DNA from: Marisa cornuarietis
Taxonomy: Eukaryota; Mollusca; Gastropoda; Architaenioglossa; Ampullariidae
Length of the DNA stretch: 64,000 bases
Direction: 5' to 3'
Assembly: GCA_004794655.1 (NCBI GenBank)
Contig: SMMW01000145.1
Coordinates: 874,501-938,500 of the forward strand
Part shown: piece by piece, positions 13,120 to 25,264 of the stretch
Layout of the letters: every line of letters starts with the position of its first letter
How positions within the stretch are numbered: position 1 is the first letter of the stretch
Notes under the pieces: generated by a model
Told to the model about the DNA's origin: nothing
Seen by the model: only the letters and a program-made list of their open reading frames with translations
Databases searched by the model: none
Made by a program: the position numbers and the translations under genes

Positions 13120-14791
13120 TGAGATAGAAATCGTAGTCTGCACGGGAGTGAATGTGTGCTGTAAACAGCAACAGAAGAGGCAAAAGCGATTTTTGATGTT
13201 CAAAGTTATGGCTATCATTAAGAAATTTTTTGTCTCTCTTCTGTTCTCTCTCTCCTTTTTTTTATTCCAGATTACAGTAAAATGCTTTAAAAAAAATCTA
13301 GGCAGAATCGGCTTTATGTTTTGAGTTGTTTTACTCAATAGAGGAACGATATTCCGCGACTAGTCTAGTTAACAAATAGGTCAAAGCAAACTCCTTAAGA
13401 AAACATGAAATGACATACTTAAAAATAATGATTCAAAAAAGTGAAAGCACCTCTCTCATTAACAATGGCAGAACCACTTACTATGATGAAGGTTGCTGGT
13501 GTGGTCTTGGCCCTAGTTGTAAGATCCTCTCTTCCCCATAATGAATGTGATCTTACTTGGTGATACACAAGCTGTTGATGTTAGATGTTGCAGGAGATTA
13601 GCTCGTCTATTGCGCCGTGGGCTCAAAACGAAATTTGAAAAAAACCTTCTTATTTGAGATAAAACATAACACAAGTGGAGTCACATTGCGTTTACTGAAA
13701 ACAAAAACTTCCATTATTCACCGGTGTTACTAACGTGACCCAACTGGTCATTTTTATTATCATTTTTTTTATTATTTTCCTCTCCACAATATCCCAGTGT
13801 TCAGATTAGTGTTGGGCTGTCGACAACACTGAACAGCGATTGACTCGAATGGTGGTGGCGATCTAAGAATGAGCTGCTTGCTTCTGATAAACAATCCTCC
13901 TGTTTATCAGTCTACGACAAGGACAAGGCCACGAGGAGTTGAGTGGAACAGGAGGGGAGAGAACCTACTAGCCACTCCTTGGCTTACAGAGAGAGAAAGA
14001 GTCGAAGAGAGCCTTTGGATACGAGGTCAACCGCCACATTATAACAAAATAAAAATACTGCATTGCTTTATGAACGTTTAACATGTATACGAGCTCAATA
14101 TAACAATCAGAGAGAGAGAGAGAGTCTTAGAGAGAGAGAGAGAAAACGTGAGACATAGAGGTTTGGTCAGGGAGGCAGAAGAGAGCCTTGCTTTCTATTG
14201 AATGAATGCAGTGGGGTAAACAATATCGAATGGGACTCGTTACAGCCGCACTGACTGCCGTTGAACAGGATTTTCGAGAAATACAGCTCCTCGTGATCAC
14301 GTGACTAACAACTGACCTTGTCCTTCCTCTGTGTGTGTGTGTGTGTGTATGAGACATACACTGTATGCAAGCTGGTGTAAAGGTAATCACACCTGTGACA
14401 CACTGGAGTCGAGGTAGAGGCAACCTTCATTCTAGCCAGAATGAAATAAATGTTTTGACTCTTTTCGAAGTTTTAGTAGAAAGATTAACTTTTCTGTGAT
14501 AAAACGGCTGACAGACGGCAAACTGGACAGATGGATGTATAGAGATAGAAAGAGGGACGATCTGACAGACAGACGGCAGATTGGACAGATGGATGGATGT
14601 ATAGAGATAGAAAGAGGGACGATCTGACAGACAATGTTTTGCGTGTGTCTGTATATTTGTCAGTACTCTAGTTCTCGAGTCGACCTTACGTTTTATTCTT
14701 TTACTTTTATACTAAAGATCTGATAAAAGTTGATTCTCCATTTCAGCCTCTCCAGTTATCAGACTGTTATTGAAAACAAGCGCTTGCAGAG
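12621..14791. other. Spacer between gene A and the GTPase gene
   Basis: Presumed 5' region of gene A (minus) and of the GTPase (plus). It holds A-rich sequence with AACAACATTAACA-like repetition (12690-12860), a (CAGA)n tract, a GA tract (14108-14144) and a short GT tract. A near-direct repeat of about 50 bp containing AGAGATAGAAAGAGGGACGA occurs near 14538 and 14602. No gene was recognised. Confidence 0.6.
13021..13118. repeat. (CAGA)n microsatellite
   Basis: About 98 bp of near-perfect tetranucleotide repeats. The open frames through it are repeat artefacts. Confidence 0.95.
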
Positions 14792-15999
14792 ATGATTGAG
14801 ATGAACACATTCAGAATCATCCTGATTGGAAAAACCGGAAGTGGAAAAAGCACAACAGGAAACACAATACTCGGCGAAAATTTTTTTCAAACTTTCTTTG
14901 GATTCTGCAAACCGACTGAAAAGTGTGAATGGGGATATGTCTCAAAACAGGGACTCACGATCGAGGTTTGTTGTCTCTTTTCGTACAAGGAGTTTTTACG
15001 GGAAATACATTTATTAGACCTACTGATACATTAAAAAGGGCAGGTGGTCCCCTAGCCTTTCGATCGTTGGGTGTGAGATGTTAGAGACCACTTTTGTCTC
15101 GGGGACAGCTCTTTTATGGCGGTGAGCATCTCCTCCCCCTCACTGCCTTACCTCCCCAGCCCTCTATGGAGGGTCATTTCTCGTCACCTTGATTGCTCTT
15201 TTAAAATGTTGGTTAAAGTGAGTGGCCTCAAAGTAAAAAATAAGTGCTAATGATTGTTCAAAGTAAACAACTTTTACCAGCGAAAACAAATCTTGGTTGA
15301 TTTTACGGGTTTTGAGCTGCAGAAGCTTGAGTATACTTTGAGTAATTTATCGCTATATCGTCTCTAATCTGTTCAATAATGGCTGGCAAATTACCTGAAC
15401 TCACTATTTTTACCTTACAGATAACAGACACACCTGGCGTCTTTGATACTCACCCAGATGGAAAATCGGTGCATCGCGAGTTTGCCAAGACCGTGTGTCT
15501 CACAGTCCCTGGCCCACATGCCCTCCTCTTTGTTGTGCGAGCAGACGCCAGGTTTACATGTGAAGACTACTTCATGTACGAAGACATGAAATGCCTGTTT
15601 GGAGAAGACATGACGAAGTACCTCATCCTTGTGTTCACGGGTATCAGTCAGGAAGATTTCGAGGTGGAATATCAAGAAAGAAGCCGTCTTTCTCCACAAC
15701 TAATAAGAATTATGCATGAAGCGGGTGGCCGTGTGGTTTGCTTCAGTGACACCCGGCAAAACATCCCTTCCAGGAACACAGAAGTTGAAAGACTTCTCAC
15801 CAGCATTCGAAATCTCAGGCGACATAAAGACACTTTTTATTCCAACGAAGTCTTTAGATGTCTGCACAACAAAATACTTCAAAAATCGTGCAGCAGCAAC
15901 ATTAAAATTCACGAGATAAAGACAAGCATTGCTGAAGAAACGGATCTGTGTTTTCTTCACGATTTATTTAATTATGTTTCAGAAATACTCTCAAATTAA
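14792..15999 (+). CDS. AIG1/GIMAP-type GTPase, 2 exons, about 250 aa
   Basis: Exon 1 is 14792-14965 (58 codons) and exon 2 is 15421-15999, joined in phase 0 with donor gtttgt and an acceptor after a pyrimidine-rich stretch. The protein opens with a P-loop, [16 protein letters not shown] (G1), typical of GIMAP/AIG1 GTPases. Exon 2 begins at the G3 motif (TDTPGVFD). It continues with the family's conserved-box region ([15 protein letters not shown], then [16 protein letters not shown]). The GIMAP G4 signature is not clear after VFTG. No transmembrane segment is evident; the C-terminal tail looks helical and charged. At 250 aa it is a short family member. GIMAPs bind GTP and act in lymphocyte survival in vertebrates and in stress or immune responses in invertebrates. 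The gene lies between the starts of divergent genes A and B. A shared regulatory setting is possible but not shown. Confidence 0.85.
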
Positions 16000-17916
16000 T
16001 GTTTCTTCGCGGACACCTATTGTGCCAAGCATTTCTGAAAAAAGACATTACAAGTGATATGGAAAGTGAAAGGTCAGAGTGTGTTCTCGACGATTGATGC
16101 CGAATTTCCAGTTTGTAATTATCAAGCTCAAGACAGTTTATTCACAATTATCTGTTGTTTGTGTTAGTGGTTTATAATAAATGCCGTAAGACAGGATGTA
16201 AGACTTGTGTCTGTCCTATGTTTCTGACAGTATTGGTGGGATTGCAGACTGTTTTGTTCTGAAAGAAATTTGAGTGAAGTGAATTAAAAAATTGAACAAA
16301 TAGCCAAGAAAATTTAACAATAAACATAACACAATATATATAATAAAATACTTAAAATATTTACTTAAACATAACATGTAATGTAAGAAGTGAGAAGTTG
16401 ATCTTTTAATTAATATTAACTACAAATTCAGCAATTTAACATGATAACTAAAAACAGTCAAACGTCAAGATTTTCTTCTCGAAAGCAAATGACATTTTCT
16501 GTGCAAAATCCATCAGGTCTGTGAGGGATGTTAGAAGAGGGGTTTATGAGGTGATTTTATTGAGATGTTTATCACCTATAGATTATCTCCTATAAACAGA
16601 TTTTTGTTTTCAAAATAATACCAAGATGTCTTCTGAGGACGAGGACACAAACATTTCTCTTTAAGTTGTTTCTGAAAAAGCAGAGAGCCTACACTGTGCA
16701 TGGAGCGTGACGACTTTCTGTGAGTCCAGCCCTCGTGTGGTCTTGTTTACCTGCTCAGTAGCTCGCACAGGTGTCTGACGTGCACGAGGACAGACATTTC
16801 TCGTAAACTCGTTTCTGAGAAACACATGGCTCACTCAATACCTACAGTCAAACGAGTTTCTGAAAAATCATCGACTCGTGCAGTCGTGTTTACCTGCTCA
16901 TTCGTTTCTATCAAAATGTTTTCAAAGATGAGTTCACCTAAAAATAGTGTTTACACCAGAAGCATACAAGCAGGTGTCATTTTGTAGGTAAGGATCGGTG
17001 AGAACCAGTGTTTACGAAAGACCGGTAGGAAACTTATCTCTCACTCGCTCTCTTTTATTTCGAAAATGTGCCACGAGAGTGTAGTGCTATTTATAGAATC
17101 GTCTGCAGCTTACTAGTTCATTTCGAGAGGACAGTAAACTACCTGCACAGTTATGAGGGATTGAATACGTTTGCAGGTAATAAGACTCGCAAGATTCTGT
17201 AATGTTTGTACCAATTATCTATGTATACGAGTGTATGTGTGTATGTATTGTCTGTGTCTAAATTTGAATGTAGAAATGCATTTGTGCTTATGTATCGATG
17301 TGTGTACTTCTGTGAATGTGTGTGTGTATATATATATATATAGGTGGGTGGGTGGTGTACATATGGGAGTATATATGTATATATATTAGAGAGCTAAGTA
17401 GACAGTCAATAATCGTAATCAGTGTGTGTTACTAAAGGCATGTGTTTTTGAAGAAGAATAATGTCTAGTTCTTATACCAAGTAACACTTTACATGTTAAA
17501 GCTCGTTTTTACGATTAATATTTTACACTTTTGCTAAAATGCAGAAATTCAAAATGTTTTAATTGTAAATCGTTTTTACTGTCTGTAATTGTTGCTAATT
17601 TGAATGCATTGTAAACACATTTCAAATTTATAATTCTTCTCAGACGAAAATGATCATAGTAACAGACAGGTGTAGCAAGAGACTTGTTGAGGCCACAGAG
17701 GACAGGTTGGCTGCAAGTCCCAGGCAGCAGGTCAGTCTCTACTTGTAAGTAGATAATGGAGATATCTATCAACATTTGCAGAGATAACTTCTCAAAGTTA
17801 ACAGCTTTTTCCCAATAGTCTGGCCTTGTTATTTTACACATCTGCTCCTCGGTATGCTGGTGTATCTTGTCGTGACTATCTTTGTTTGCTTGTTATTCAG
17901 CTTATTGCGAACCTCA
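16000..17916. other. Spacer between the GTPase gene and gene B
   Basis: 3' region of the GTPase and 5' region of gene B. Around 16670-16930 related short blocks recur: GTTTCTGA with trailing A's, and TTTACCTGCTCA twice. A (TA)n tract lies at about 17328-17342. No coding exon was recognised. Confidence 0.55.
16176..16181 (+). terminator. AATAAA poly(A) signal of the GTPase gene
   Basis: A canonical hexamer 177 bp after the stop codon at 15999. It is the first good signal downstream. Confidence 0.6.
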
Positions 17917-18891
17917 ATGGCTAGAAGAAGAGAAAATGAAAAGAATTTTCTCAACTTTACATACCATCATGCTGTTCCCGAGAACCTCTGTGGCCTTATC
18001 ATCGGTACAGGTTTGTATGATTTTCTCGAGTAATGTTCGATGAATGTCACCTAAGAATGTTTGTGTTTATTGCTGTAATATAATAATACATTTTACTGTC
18101 AAGGTCTTTGTTCTGCTCGGTGCATTTCTCCAGCACCTGTCTCATCTATAAAGTAATGTTCATAATGCTGAGTCCTTGTCCAAAACTGCTCTGCGCTTCT
18201 GGAAGGTTCTGTTCAGAGACAATGTTGTCAATTCAAGCAAAGATCTTGACGGCTACAGAAATAAGCTATGTGGCCATTAATATCCACAGTCTGCTTTTCT
18301 TCCATTTCTCTTGTTGAGAGAAACGATTAGAGCATCGCGAAAATCCTCTGGCATATTCTCCTCATTGAAATATTTTGTAATAATGTCTTCGAAGACCTTC
18401 GGGGCATTCGGTCCTGGTGCTTTGACTTCAGCCGTCTTTTCCTGATGCCGTATCTTTCCTATCTCATTGAAAGTAAAATAATAGATTAGATAACTGAGTA
18501 CCAAGGAGATTTGAAGCAGATATATAAATACTTATTTCTTGTGTCTCGATAAACTCTTGCGTTGGATAACAGTTTTATCACATAAACAAAGAATAGCATT
18601 GTGTGATAAATGAGTGAGTCGTATGTTATGTCTGTCTTGTTTCAATCAGATATAATTTCAGGTGGCCAGTTCATACGTGAGGTTAAAGCCAAGTCTTCGG
18701 CATCTGTCTACCTGGCTAGAGCCAAGACACCCGTGGAAGGCATGTGTACCTTTGTCATCCGTGGTACACGTGCACAGGTGGAGGAAGCCGTCCGCCTCAT
18801 TTCCCAGAAAACTGGCTCTCAGGTGTGCACACGTGTAGCCCCTGCACTCACTCACTCACTCACTCACTCACTCACTCACTCAGTGATGGAG

Positions 18892-18972
<81 letters not shown>

Positions 18973-21900
18973 TTACAGGGTACTATTTCACAGCAGGCTC
19001 AGGAGTTCTGGCTGCAGTGGATTCAGCATGCTTTTCCAGAACTGGAATATCAGACCTACTTTCTTCCTGCAGTGTTTCTAAAAAGAGTTCCGCTGACGAC
19101 AGGGACGGTTGCTGGTCAAACAGTTTCCGTCCTTAGGTCCAGCCAGCATCAAAGTTCATCACACTCCACTCCCTTTTCAGGCTTCGATACGACTTCCGCT
19201 TCCTGTACTTATCCTGTACTACAGGGCACTGATGTAAGTCAAGCATCTTCTGCGAACAAAAGAGTCTGCAAACTCCCTGTCGTTCACGAAGTGACTAATA
19301 ATAAATCTTTGCATAATGTACTGGACACGGATTCTTTTCCTCTTGTGCCTGGGGTACCTCAGCCACTTCCTGTGCAGGACACTGATGTCCAAGATGATGT
19401 AGTTTTAGACCATATTCTAATGGCATTCAAGAAACTGGCTGCGAATCCCGGAGAAGTCTTCTTCTGCCTGAGTCAGCTCAGGTTTGGGATGTACCTGGGG
19501 AACCCTTTTTACTCTGCCGCTGCCACACAGCTTCCTCTACCCTCCAACCTGCCTGCGCACCTGCATAGCACCTGGAAACAAGGCGACTTTGATGTGCTGA
19601 TCATTCACCGACACTACGGCATCATCACCTGCGAAATAAAAATCTGCGGGTACAACTTTCAAGATCTGCAGCTGTCGCAGGTGGACATAGACAAGCAGGT
19701 GACAAGAAAGCTCCAACAGGCCGCAGGGCAGCTGGACAAGGCTGAAGCCATGCTGCGCCATCTGATGTCCGACATCGCACCTGGACTGCGGATCACAAAG
19801 GTTATCGTTGTTCCTCATCTCACATCGAGGAGCATACAGCGAGCTGTCACCAACGACGTCAACCTTAAGCAAGTCAGAGAAACAAAGTTTGAATAGAAGA
19901 AAATAGATCAACTGCTTTTTATTATTTTGTGTTCTTTTTATTTTTATTTTCTTAATTTTTTAATTTTTTATTTTATAATTTGCATTTTTATTTCATTTTT
20001 GTTTGTATATTTTGTATTTTTAAAATTCTTTTGTATTTGTTTGCATTTTTAATTTTAGTTTTAATTTTGTTTTATTTTATTATTTTATTTTGAATTGTTA
20101 TTTTTCATTTTTTTTTACTTTTTTATTTTTTATTTTTATTTGATATGTATTTTCATCACCACTCAAAAAAAGTATTTCGAGTTGCTGTTTTTTTTCTTAT
20201 TATTTGATCCCTGAGTATTCGGTTACAGGACTTGAGCCGATGCCTTGGAGCGAAACCAGATCCTTTAGACATCACTGACCTTATTTTGTGTGCTGACCAG
20301 CTACGAATCTCGGAAGAATCATGGAATATCAGAGAAAAAATCCAAGAAGATCTTGAGAACTGGTGGCAGCGCCGTGTGACTGCACCTGGACCGGACAGGG
20401 TCATCAGCAGCAACCTTGACCTCTACAAAGTGCTTCTAGCCAGGTGAGTGGCAGGTCATTGATAAAAACAAAGAACATGTTCAGTAAAGAGTACAAAGGC
20501 TTCGTGTATTACCTAGAATAAAATAAATAAACTCTTCTTAATTCAATACTACTTTCTTGGATTAAAACTTTCCATTCGCTCATATTTATGGTTCATCCAG
20601 TCAAACATTTGTTTTCTATCGTCCCTGATGGAAATAATAGGTTCTGCGGGCCGGCCACACCAGTGACTATACCATGTCTGTCTCATCCTCGCCTTTCCAT
20701 CAAGACACTGGACCAAGCCGTGTCAGCCATTGGCGAGTGCTATGCTCAGATCAACTTATTTCCGGAACAAGTAGAACTACTCCATGCAGCTCGCCCCAGA
20801 GTATTTCTGGCAGGTCCCCCAGGCACGGGGAAGTCTGTCATGCTGCTGCTGAAGGCCTCACAATGGATATGCGGTGGAAATGAAGTCTATGTCATCAGTA
20901 CCTGGGAGAAGAGTCGCCTGGCATCCTGCATGCTTCATCACCTTTTGACACGAAATAAACATCAGACAAAACCAGATCCTGCTGAACAAGTTCGAATCCA
21001 TCATTTCGACTTTTGGAGAGGGAAAGACGAGCAAACAGCTTTGAATTATTTCAAAGCATTGTCTGCAAAGAAGGGCTGCTTGTATCTTGTTGCGGATGAA
21101 GTGGGGCCTGACTATTCGTAAGTATATTAATAATATTGTAACTATTGATTTCATATGTAAACGCATGTTAAATAAAGTGATTGTATTTGTCCAGCGAAGT
21201 GACAAATGGTAAGAAAATTAAATACCTAAACATGGACATTTTGCTAAAAATAAAGAAAATATCGTGTAATGAGACTATCTAGCATTGGCACAGTGACAGA
21301 GAGAGAGGAGGGGTAGAGTGAGAGAGGTAAAATCAACATAATTATCATCTAGCATTAATACCCACAGAGATAACTAACACAAAAATGTCTTTTTTGGACA
21401 GATGGCCAGACGCTTACTTTCAGAATTTCTGCTTGAAGCTGAATGAGGCGGTTGCCGGTCTCCATCTCTGGGCAGCGAGCTGCACTCACGAAGTGGCTCC
21501 ACCCTCGGGCTGGCACCTGCAAATTCTCACCAGGTCCCTCCGCTGCCCGCCAGTCGTGGTGCGGGAGGTGGAGCAAGAGGAACCCATTTTCCACGTGGGC
21601 CGAATCCAATGGTACGAGCAGAAGTGGGGGCCAACTCACACGGATGGGCCGCCAGTGAAGATGCTTTGTCATGAAGGTCCAGGTCATTCGGGAAACGGTC
21701 CACTTCAGTGTTTTCAGTGCGGTACACACCTGGCCCTGTATTTGAAGAAGTCGCTTCGCGTAGGTGCGACAGGTAGGTTTAAGAAACATTTATACCCAAA
21801 GTTTATCAAGTAACGCAGAAAAATGAATTGATAAATTGTACCATATTATACTCTGTGGCAAGACAATGAAAACTCTACACTTAACTGGTAATTGGATTGT

Positions 21901-22620
21901 GCTGGCATATCACATGTGTATCCAAGATAAAAGGGTAAACAATTCTTTTTCAAAAAATTACGTTTTAAAAAAAATGTTTCTGTAACATGAACATTATAAG
22001 GGGCCAATGCATTTCCTTTCGAATTGTTTCCTGAACTGGTTGGATAACCGATGGCATTCTCTTGGTAATCAATCTTGAGTTTACTACTCGTTTTCAAAGG
22101 CAGGATTTGGAAGCATTTAATCTAACTGATTTTAATGCACATGTTTGCGCGTGTGCGTGTGCCTTTGTGTGTGCGGTCAAATGATTCCTCCTGCGAGTAT
22201 ATCTGTGTGTGTATATATATATTTTTTGTGTGATTGCCAGCGACTGAAAAAAACACCAGTGGAGGGACAGCGCCGTTTGTTGCCAGTCCATCCTCACTGA
22301 GCTACAAAGATGTCCTCATCCTGTGCGTGGAGGCCGCCTGGGAGAACTGCGGGCTGATCCAAGGACTCGCAGACGAGGGCGTGCCCGTGCGGGTGATGAG
22401 AGAGACCGACATCAAAGACGTGGCGACGGCCGCCAGTGACGTCGTGTGGGTGGCGGACGTGGACCGAGTCCGGGGGCTGGAGAAGAAAGTAGTGGTGTGT
22501 GTGGGCCGTGACTACGTGGGCCACGCCAGTCAAGTGCGACTACACGGTCCCTCCCGCTGCTCCTCACAACTCGTCTGGCTGATCTCCCCTCACGACAAAC
22601 CGTTACTTGTAAACGAATGA
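17917..22620 (+). CDS. Gene B: KH / nuclease / SF1 helicase-like protein, 7 exons, about 863 aa
   Basis: Exons: 17917-18010, 18662-18822, 18979-19872, 20229-20443, 20641-21117, 21402-21772, 22241-22620; the sum is 2592 nt. The KH loop formed across the first junction is G-T-G-G. The nuclease exon has GDFDVLIIH and CEIK intact; it is the longest of the set because of an extra Ser/Thr-rich stretch before the conserved core. Walker A ends in serine (GPPGTGKS) and Walker B is VADEVGPD. The zinc-like cluster is present (CHEGPGHS, then CFQCG). In the last exon the usual YNRLYPLSRC is RLHGPSRC, so the Ser-Arg-Cys is kept but its lead-in has diverged. The donor after exon 3 is gtcaga, weaker than usual, as in gene D. 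The 156-nt intron between exons 2 and 3 is a microsatellite with no stop in frame. It is the only family member on the plus strand. Confidence 0.85.
18270..18450 (-). mobile_element. LINE fragment inside the KH-splitting intron of gene B
   Basis: Minus-strand translation gives APGPNA and MPEDFRDALIVSLNK, which matches the region just before the first reverse transcriptase motif of LINE elements. It is short and isolated. Confidence 0.6.
18846..18972. repeat. Compound (CACT)n (GAC)n (GAT)n microsatellite
   Basis: Three adjoining repeats fill most of the 156-nt intron between the KH and nuclease exons of gene B. The intron is a multiple of three and open in the gene's frame. Confidence 0.95.
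19910..20155. repeat. T-rich low-complexity intron
   Basis: About 245 bp of TTTTTA-like sequence with very few C or G bases, in the intron after the nuclease exon of gene B. Confidence 0.85.
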
Positions 22621-22643
22621 AATGAAAAGGCTGCAGGCTCTTT

Positions 22644-22649
22644 AATAAA
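22644..22649 (+). terminator. AATAAA poly(A) signal of gene B
   Basis: The hexamer begins 24 bp after the stop codon, giving a very short 3' UTR. The 31-bp repeat array begins right behind it. Confidence 0.65.
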
Positions 22650-22656
22650 ATACAAT

Positions 22657-23062
22657 TCAATGTGAAGTAAGGTGATGTACATACAGTACAATGTGAAATA
22701 AGGTGATGTACATACAGTACAATGTGAAGTAAGGTGATGTACATACAGTACAGTGTGAAATAAGGTGATGTACATACAGTACAGTGTGAAATAAGGTGAT
22801 GTTCATACAGTACAATGTGAAGTAAGGTGATGTACATACAGTACAATGTGAAGTAAGGTGATGTACATACAGTACAATGTGAAGTAAGGTGATGTACATA
22901 CAGTACAATGTGAAGTAAGGTGATGTACATACAGTACAATGTGAAGTAAGGTGATGTACATACAGTACAATGTGAAGTAAGGTGATGTACATACAGTACA
23001 ATATGAAGTAAGGTGATGTACATACAGTACAATGTGAAGTAAGGTGATGTACATACACTACA
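22657..23062 (+). repeat. Minisatellite, about 13 copies of a 31-bp unit
   Basis: Unit GTGATGTACATACAGTACAA plus 11 further bases (ending TGTGAAGTAAG), with few variants. It starts at the expected cleavage site of gene B. Units abut with no unique spacers, so it is not a CRISPR array. Confidence 0.95.
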
Positions 23063-25000
23063 ATGTGCAATACAACACACGTTCTTCGTCACGACACTCG
23101 CAACAAGTCCACCTATCGACAAATAAACTGCACTACATTTTAAAAGAAGATACAACATTCTAAATGTAACTTTAAAGCGAAGTGGTATTAAAATAAATCA
23201 GCATAAATCAGTCAAGTCCATCACTATCTTACTTAGAGAGAGAGAGACTAATAATGGTGGCTGTATGGTCACAGGTTTTCTCTAAACATTTCAGTGAAGA
23301 CAGTTCTCTCACCTTTAATACCTAAACTCTGGCTTTGTGTGCCTCGTGGCTCTCCTGACTAAATGTTGTTGGTGTCGCTCACTACCTCCACCTTCATTCT
23401 CAGTGTGACCCTAACAAGAAAATAGAAAATTATAGTTATCTCTCTTCTTCTTCCTGTTGTTGTTGTTATTTAAAAGAAGAAAAAAACACTGTAGATTTTA
23501 TGTGATCCTGAAATGTTAATTTAATAAGTGTTCCTTCTTATGGAGAAATAAGAATTACAAAATGTCAATACAAGTAAATTATATTTATTTTGTGCACTTT
23601 TTCTGTATACCCTTTTGTATGCGCTTATACAATGTGTTTATGTATAGAAATATTGCTTGTGTATATATATATATATATAAATATTGACTCGTGGTGTTTC
23701 TCTGGGATAAGAACAGGATAAAAGATTGTGTGAACGAGGAGATGTAGAAATAAATGAGAAGCCGGTGTGTGGAATCTGTTTCAAACTTACCTGCTGTGTA
23801 CTATATTTGGAATCAGTCTACCGTGACTGGGGCGACTATGGGGTTCTTAGCTAAATCCTAGCTGCTGTGTGAAGGGTCTGAGGGGTTTTCTCTTGATTGT
23901 AATTTAACTGCCGTGTGTTGATTTCCCCTTCTCCAGCTCATTAGAAGCGACTGAGTGGATTTCTTCTGACTTCAATGTGAAGCGACTGTGTGGATTCCGT
24001 TAGACCCCAGACTACTGTCAGCTGTTCTTAATTTTCTATATAATGTATCCAACGAGGCTGTGAGGACCTCGACCGAGTTTGAACTGGGTGAATGAAAGTT
24101 AGTTTTTTTTAAATCTTTATATTAATATCTCATGCACTTACCATAGCTCATGCGTTTATGTGCAGATGTTTTTGCTTTTTGCTACTTAGGTGTCCGTGAC
24201 ACCCAGGACTTTGAGTAGTGTGTGTGTGTGTGTGTGTGTGTTAATACTTGTCTTGGGCCCAGAAATAATTATGTGTTTGGACAGCCTATAGGCAATTGTT
24301 TGTGCTTTGTGGTGAGAACGCACGAGTGAGTGAGTGTGTGTGTGTGTGTGTGTGCGTGCGTGCGTGCGTGTGTGTGTGTCCCTGACATATACATATATAA
24401 AAGCACACACGCAATCACTGTAAGAATAACCAGGACCAAGACAATACTTTACAGTACTTTATTCAAATCACTGTCTTCCGGAGTCGGTCAAAAATCCAAA
24501 AGATGTCAGTATCAACAATTACTCATCCACTCAAAACAACAGTTGACAACAGCAAGCAAACCACTTACTCGTCGCCTCATTACACATCACATGACAGCAT
24601 CACGGGTCATACAGTCACTCCTCAGACAGCAAGTAATAATGCCACGCAGTAATAAAACATAATTCCGGGTATTTAAACACCCGTAAATACGGAAACGCGG
24701 CTATTAATCACTTCACTGAAATCAGAAAAAGATCTTTTGTACACATTTCACAGCTTCAGGACTCAAACAGACTTCACGATCCTTTTTAATTAAAGGTATA
24801 AGAGAAACGATCTTGCGTATTAGTCTCTCTTTTCTTTAGTAGCGTGCTGTTCTGACATCATCATCATCATCATCATTGTTGTCGTCGTCGTCGTGTCATT
24901 ACCAACAACAGCAGCAGCAACAACAACAGTGGAAGCAGTAAAAAAACTGGTGCTATATTAATTGTTATATTAAGCTCAGTACCTTTATTCTCTCCGAGTC

Positions 25001-25006
25001 TTTATT
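25001..25006 (-). terminator. Candidate poly(A) signal of gene C
   Basis: TTTATT on the plus strand (AATAAA on minus), about 260 bp beyond the stop of gene C. A second copy lies at 24984-24989. Confidence 0.4.
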
Positions 25007-25264
25007 CCATTCTTTCTTTCTCTGCATGTGTTTGCAGGTCTGGCTGGCTTGCTGCGATAATTTAGCTTTAGCTGCTGGCTCGGCGTAAAACACCAATTCC
25101 CCCACCCACCCCACCCCACCCCACCCACGAGAAGCTAAATAAATTCTACGCTGCAGGAAAACACAATGCAGAATAAGGTAGAAGCTCCGCTGCTTTTTGT
25201 TGGTCACGTAGCGCTCACGTGATGGCCTCGTAATATTCACGTTGTAACCACGTAGATGCTGCTG

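Larger units (their letters stand above)
22621..25264. other. Spacer between convergent genes B and C
   Basis: After the 31-bp array: T/A-rich unique sequence, (TA)n near 23662, (GT)n near 24219-24241 and 24335-24380, and a (CAT)/(GTC) stretch near 24858-24894. A segment at about 24418-24680 with TACTTTATTCAAATCAC might be an LTR or element tail, but I could not define its ends. Confidence 0.5.

Noticed and set aside
12982..13338. Frame coding LSVC repeats
   Set aside because: Pure (CAGA)n microsatellite translation.
18610..19896. Single 428-codon open frame read as one uninterrupted exon
   Set aside because: It runs through a splice-bordered microsatellite intron. Paralogues place separate KH and nuclease exons here, so I model two exons and keep retention as a hypothesis.
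22657..23062. CRISPR-like regular array
   Set aside because: Units abut without unique spacers and the genome is eukaryotic. It is a minisatellite. The same applies to 35452-36281.
22412..23158. 248-codon minus-strand frame with repeated HLTSHCTVCTSPYF-like peptides
   Set aside because: It is the translation of the 31-bp minisatellite and antisense of the last exon of gene B.
24418..24680. Possible LTR or element between B and C
   Set aside because: No matching partner, inverted ends or target duplication could be defined by eye.
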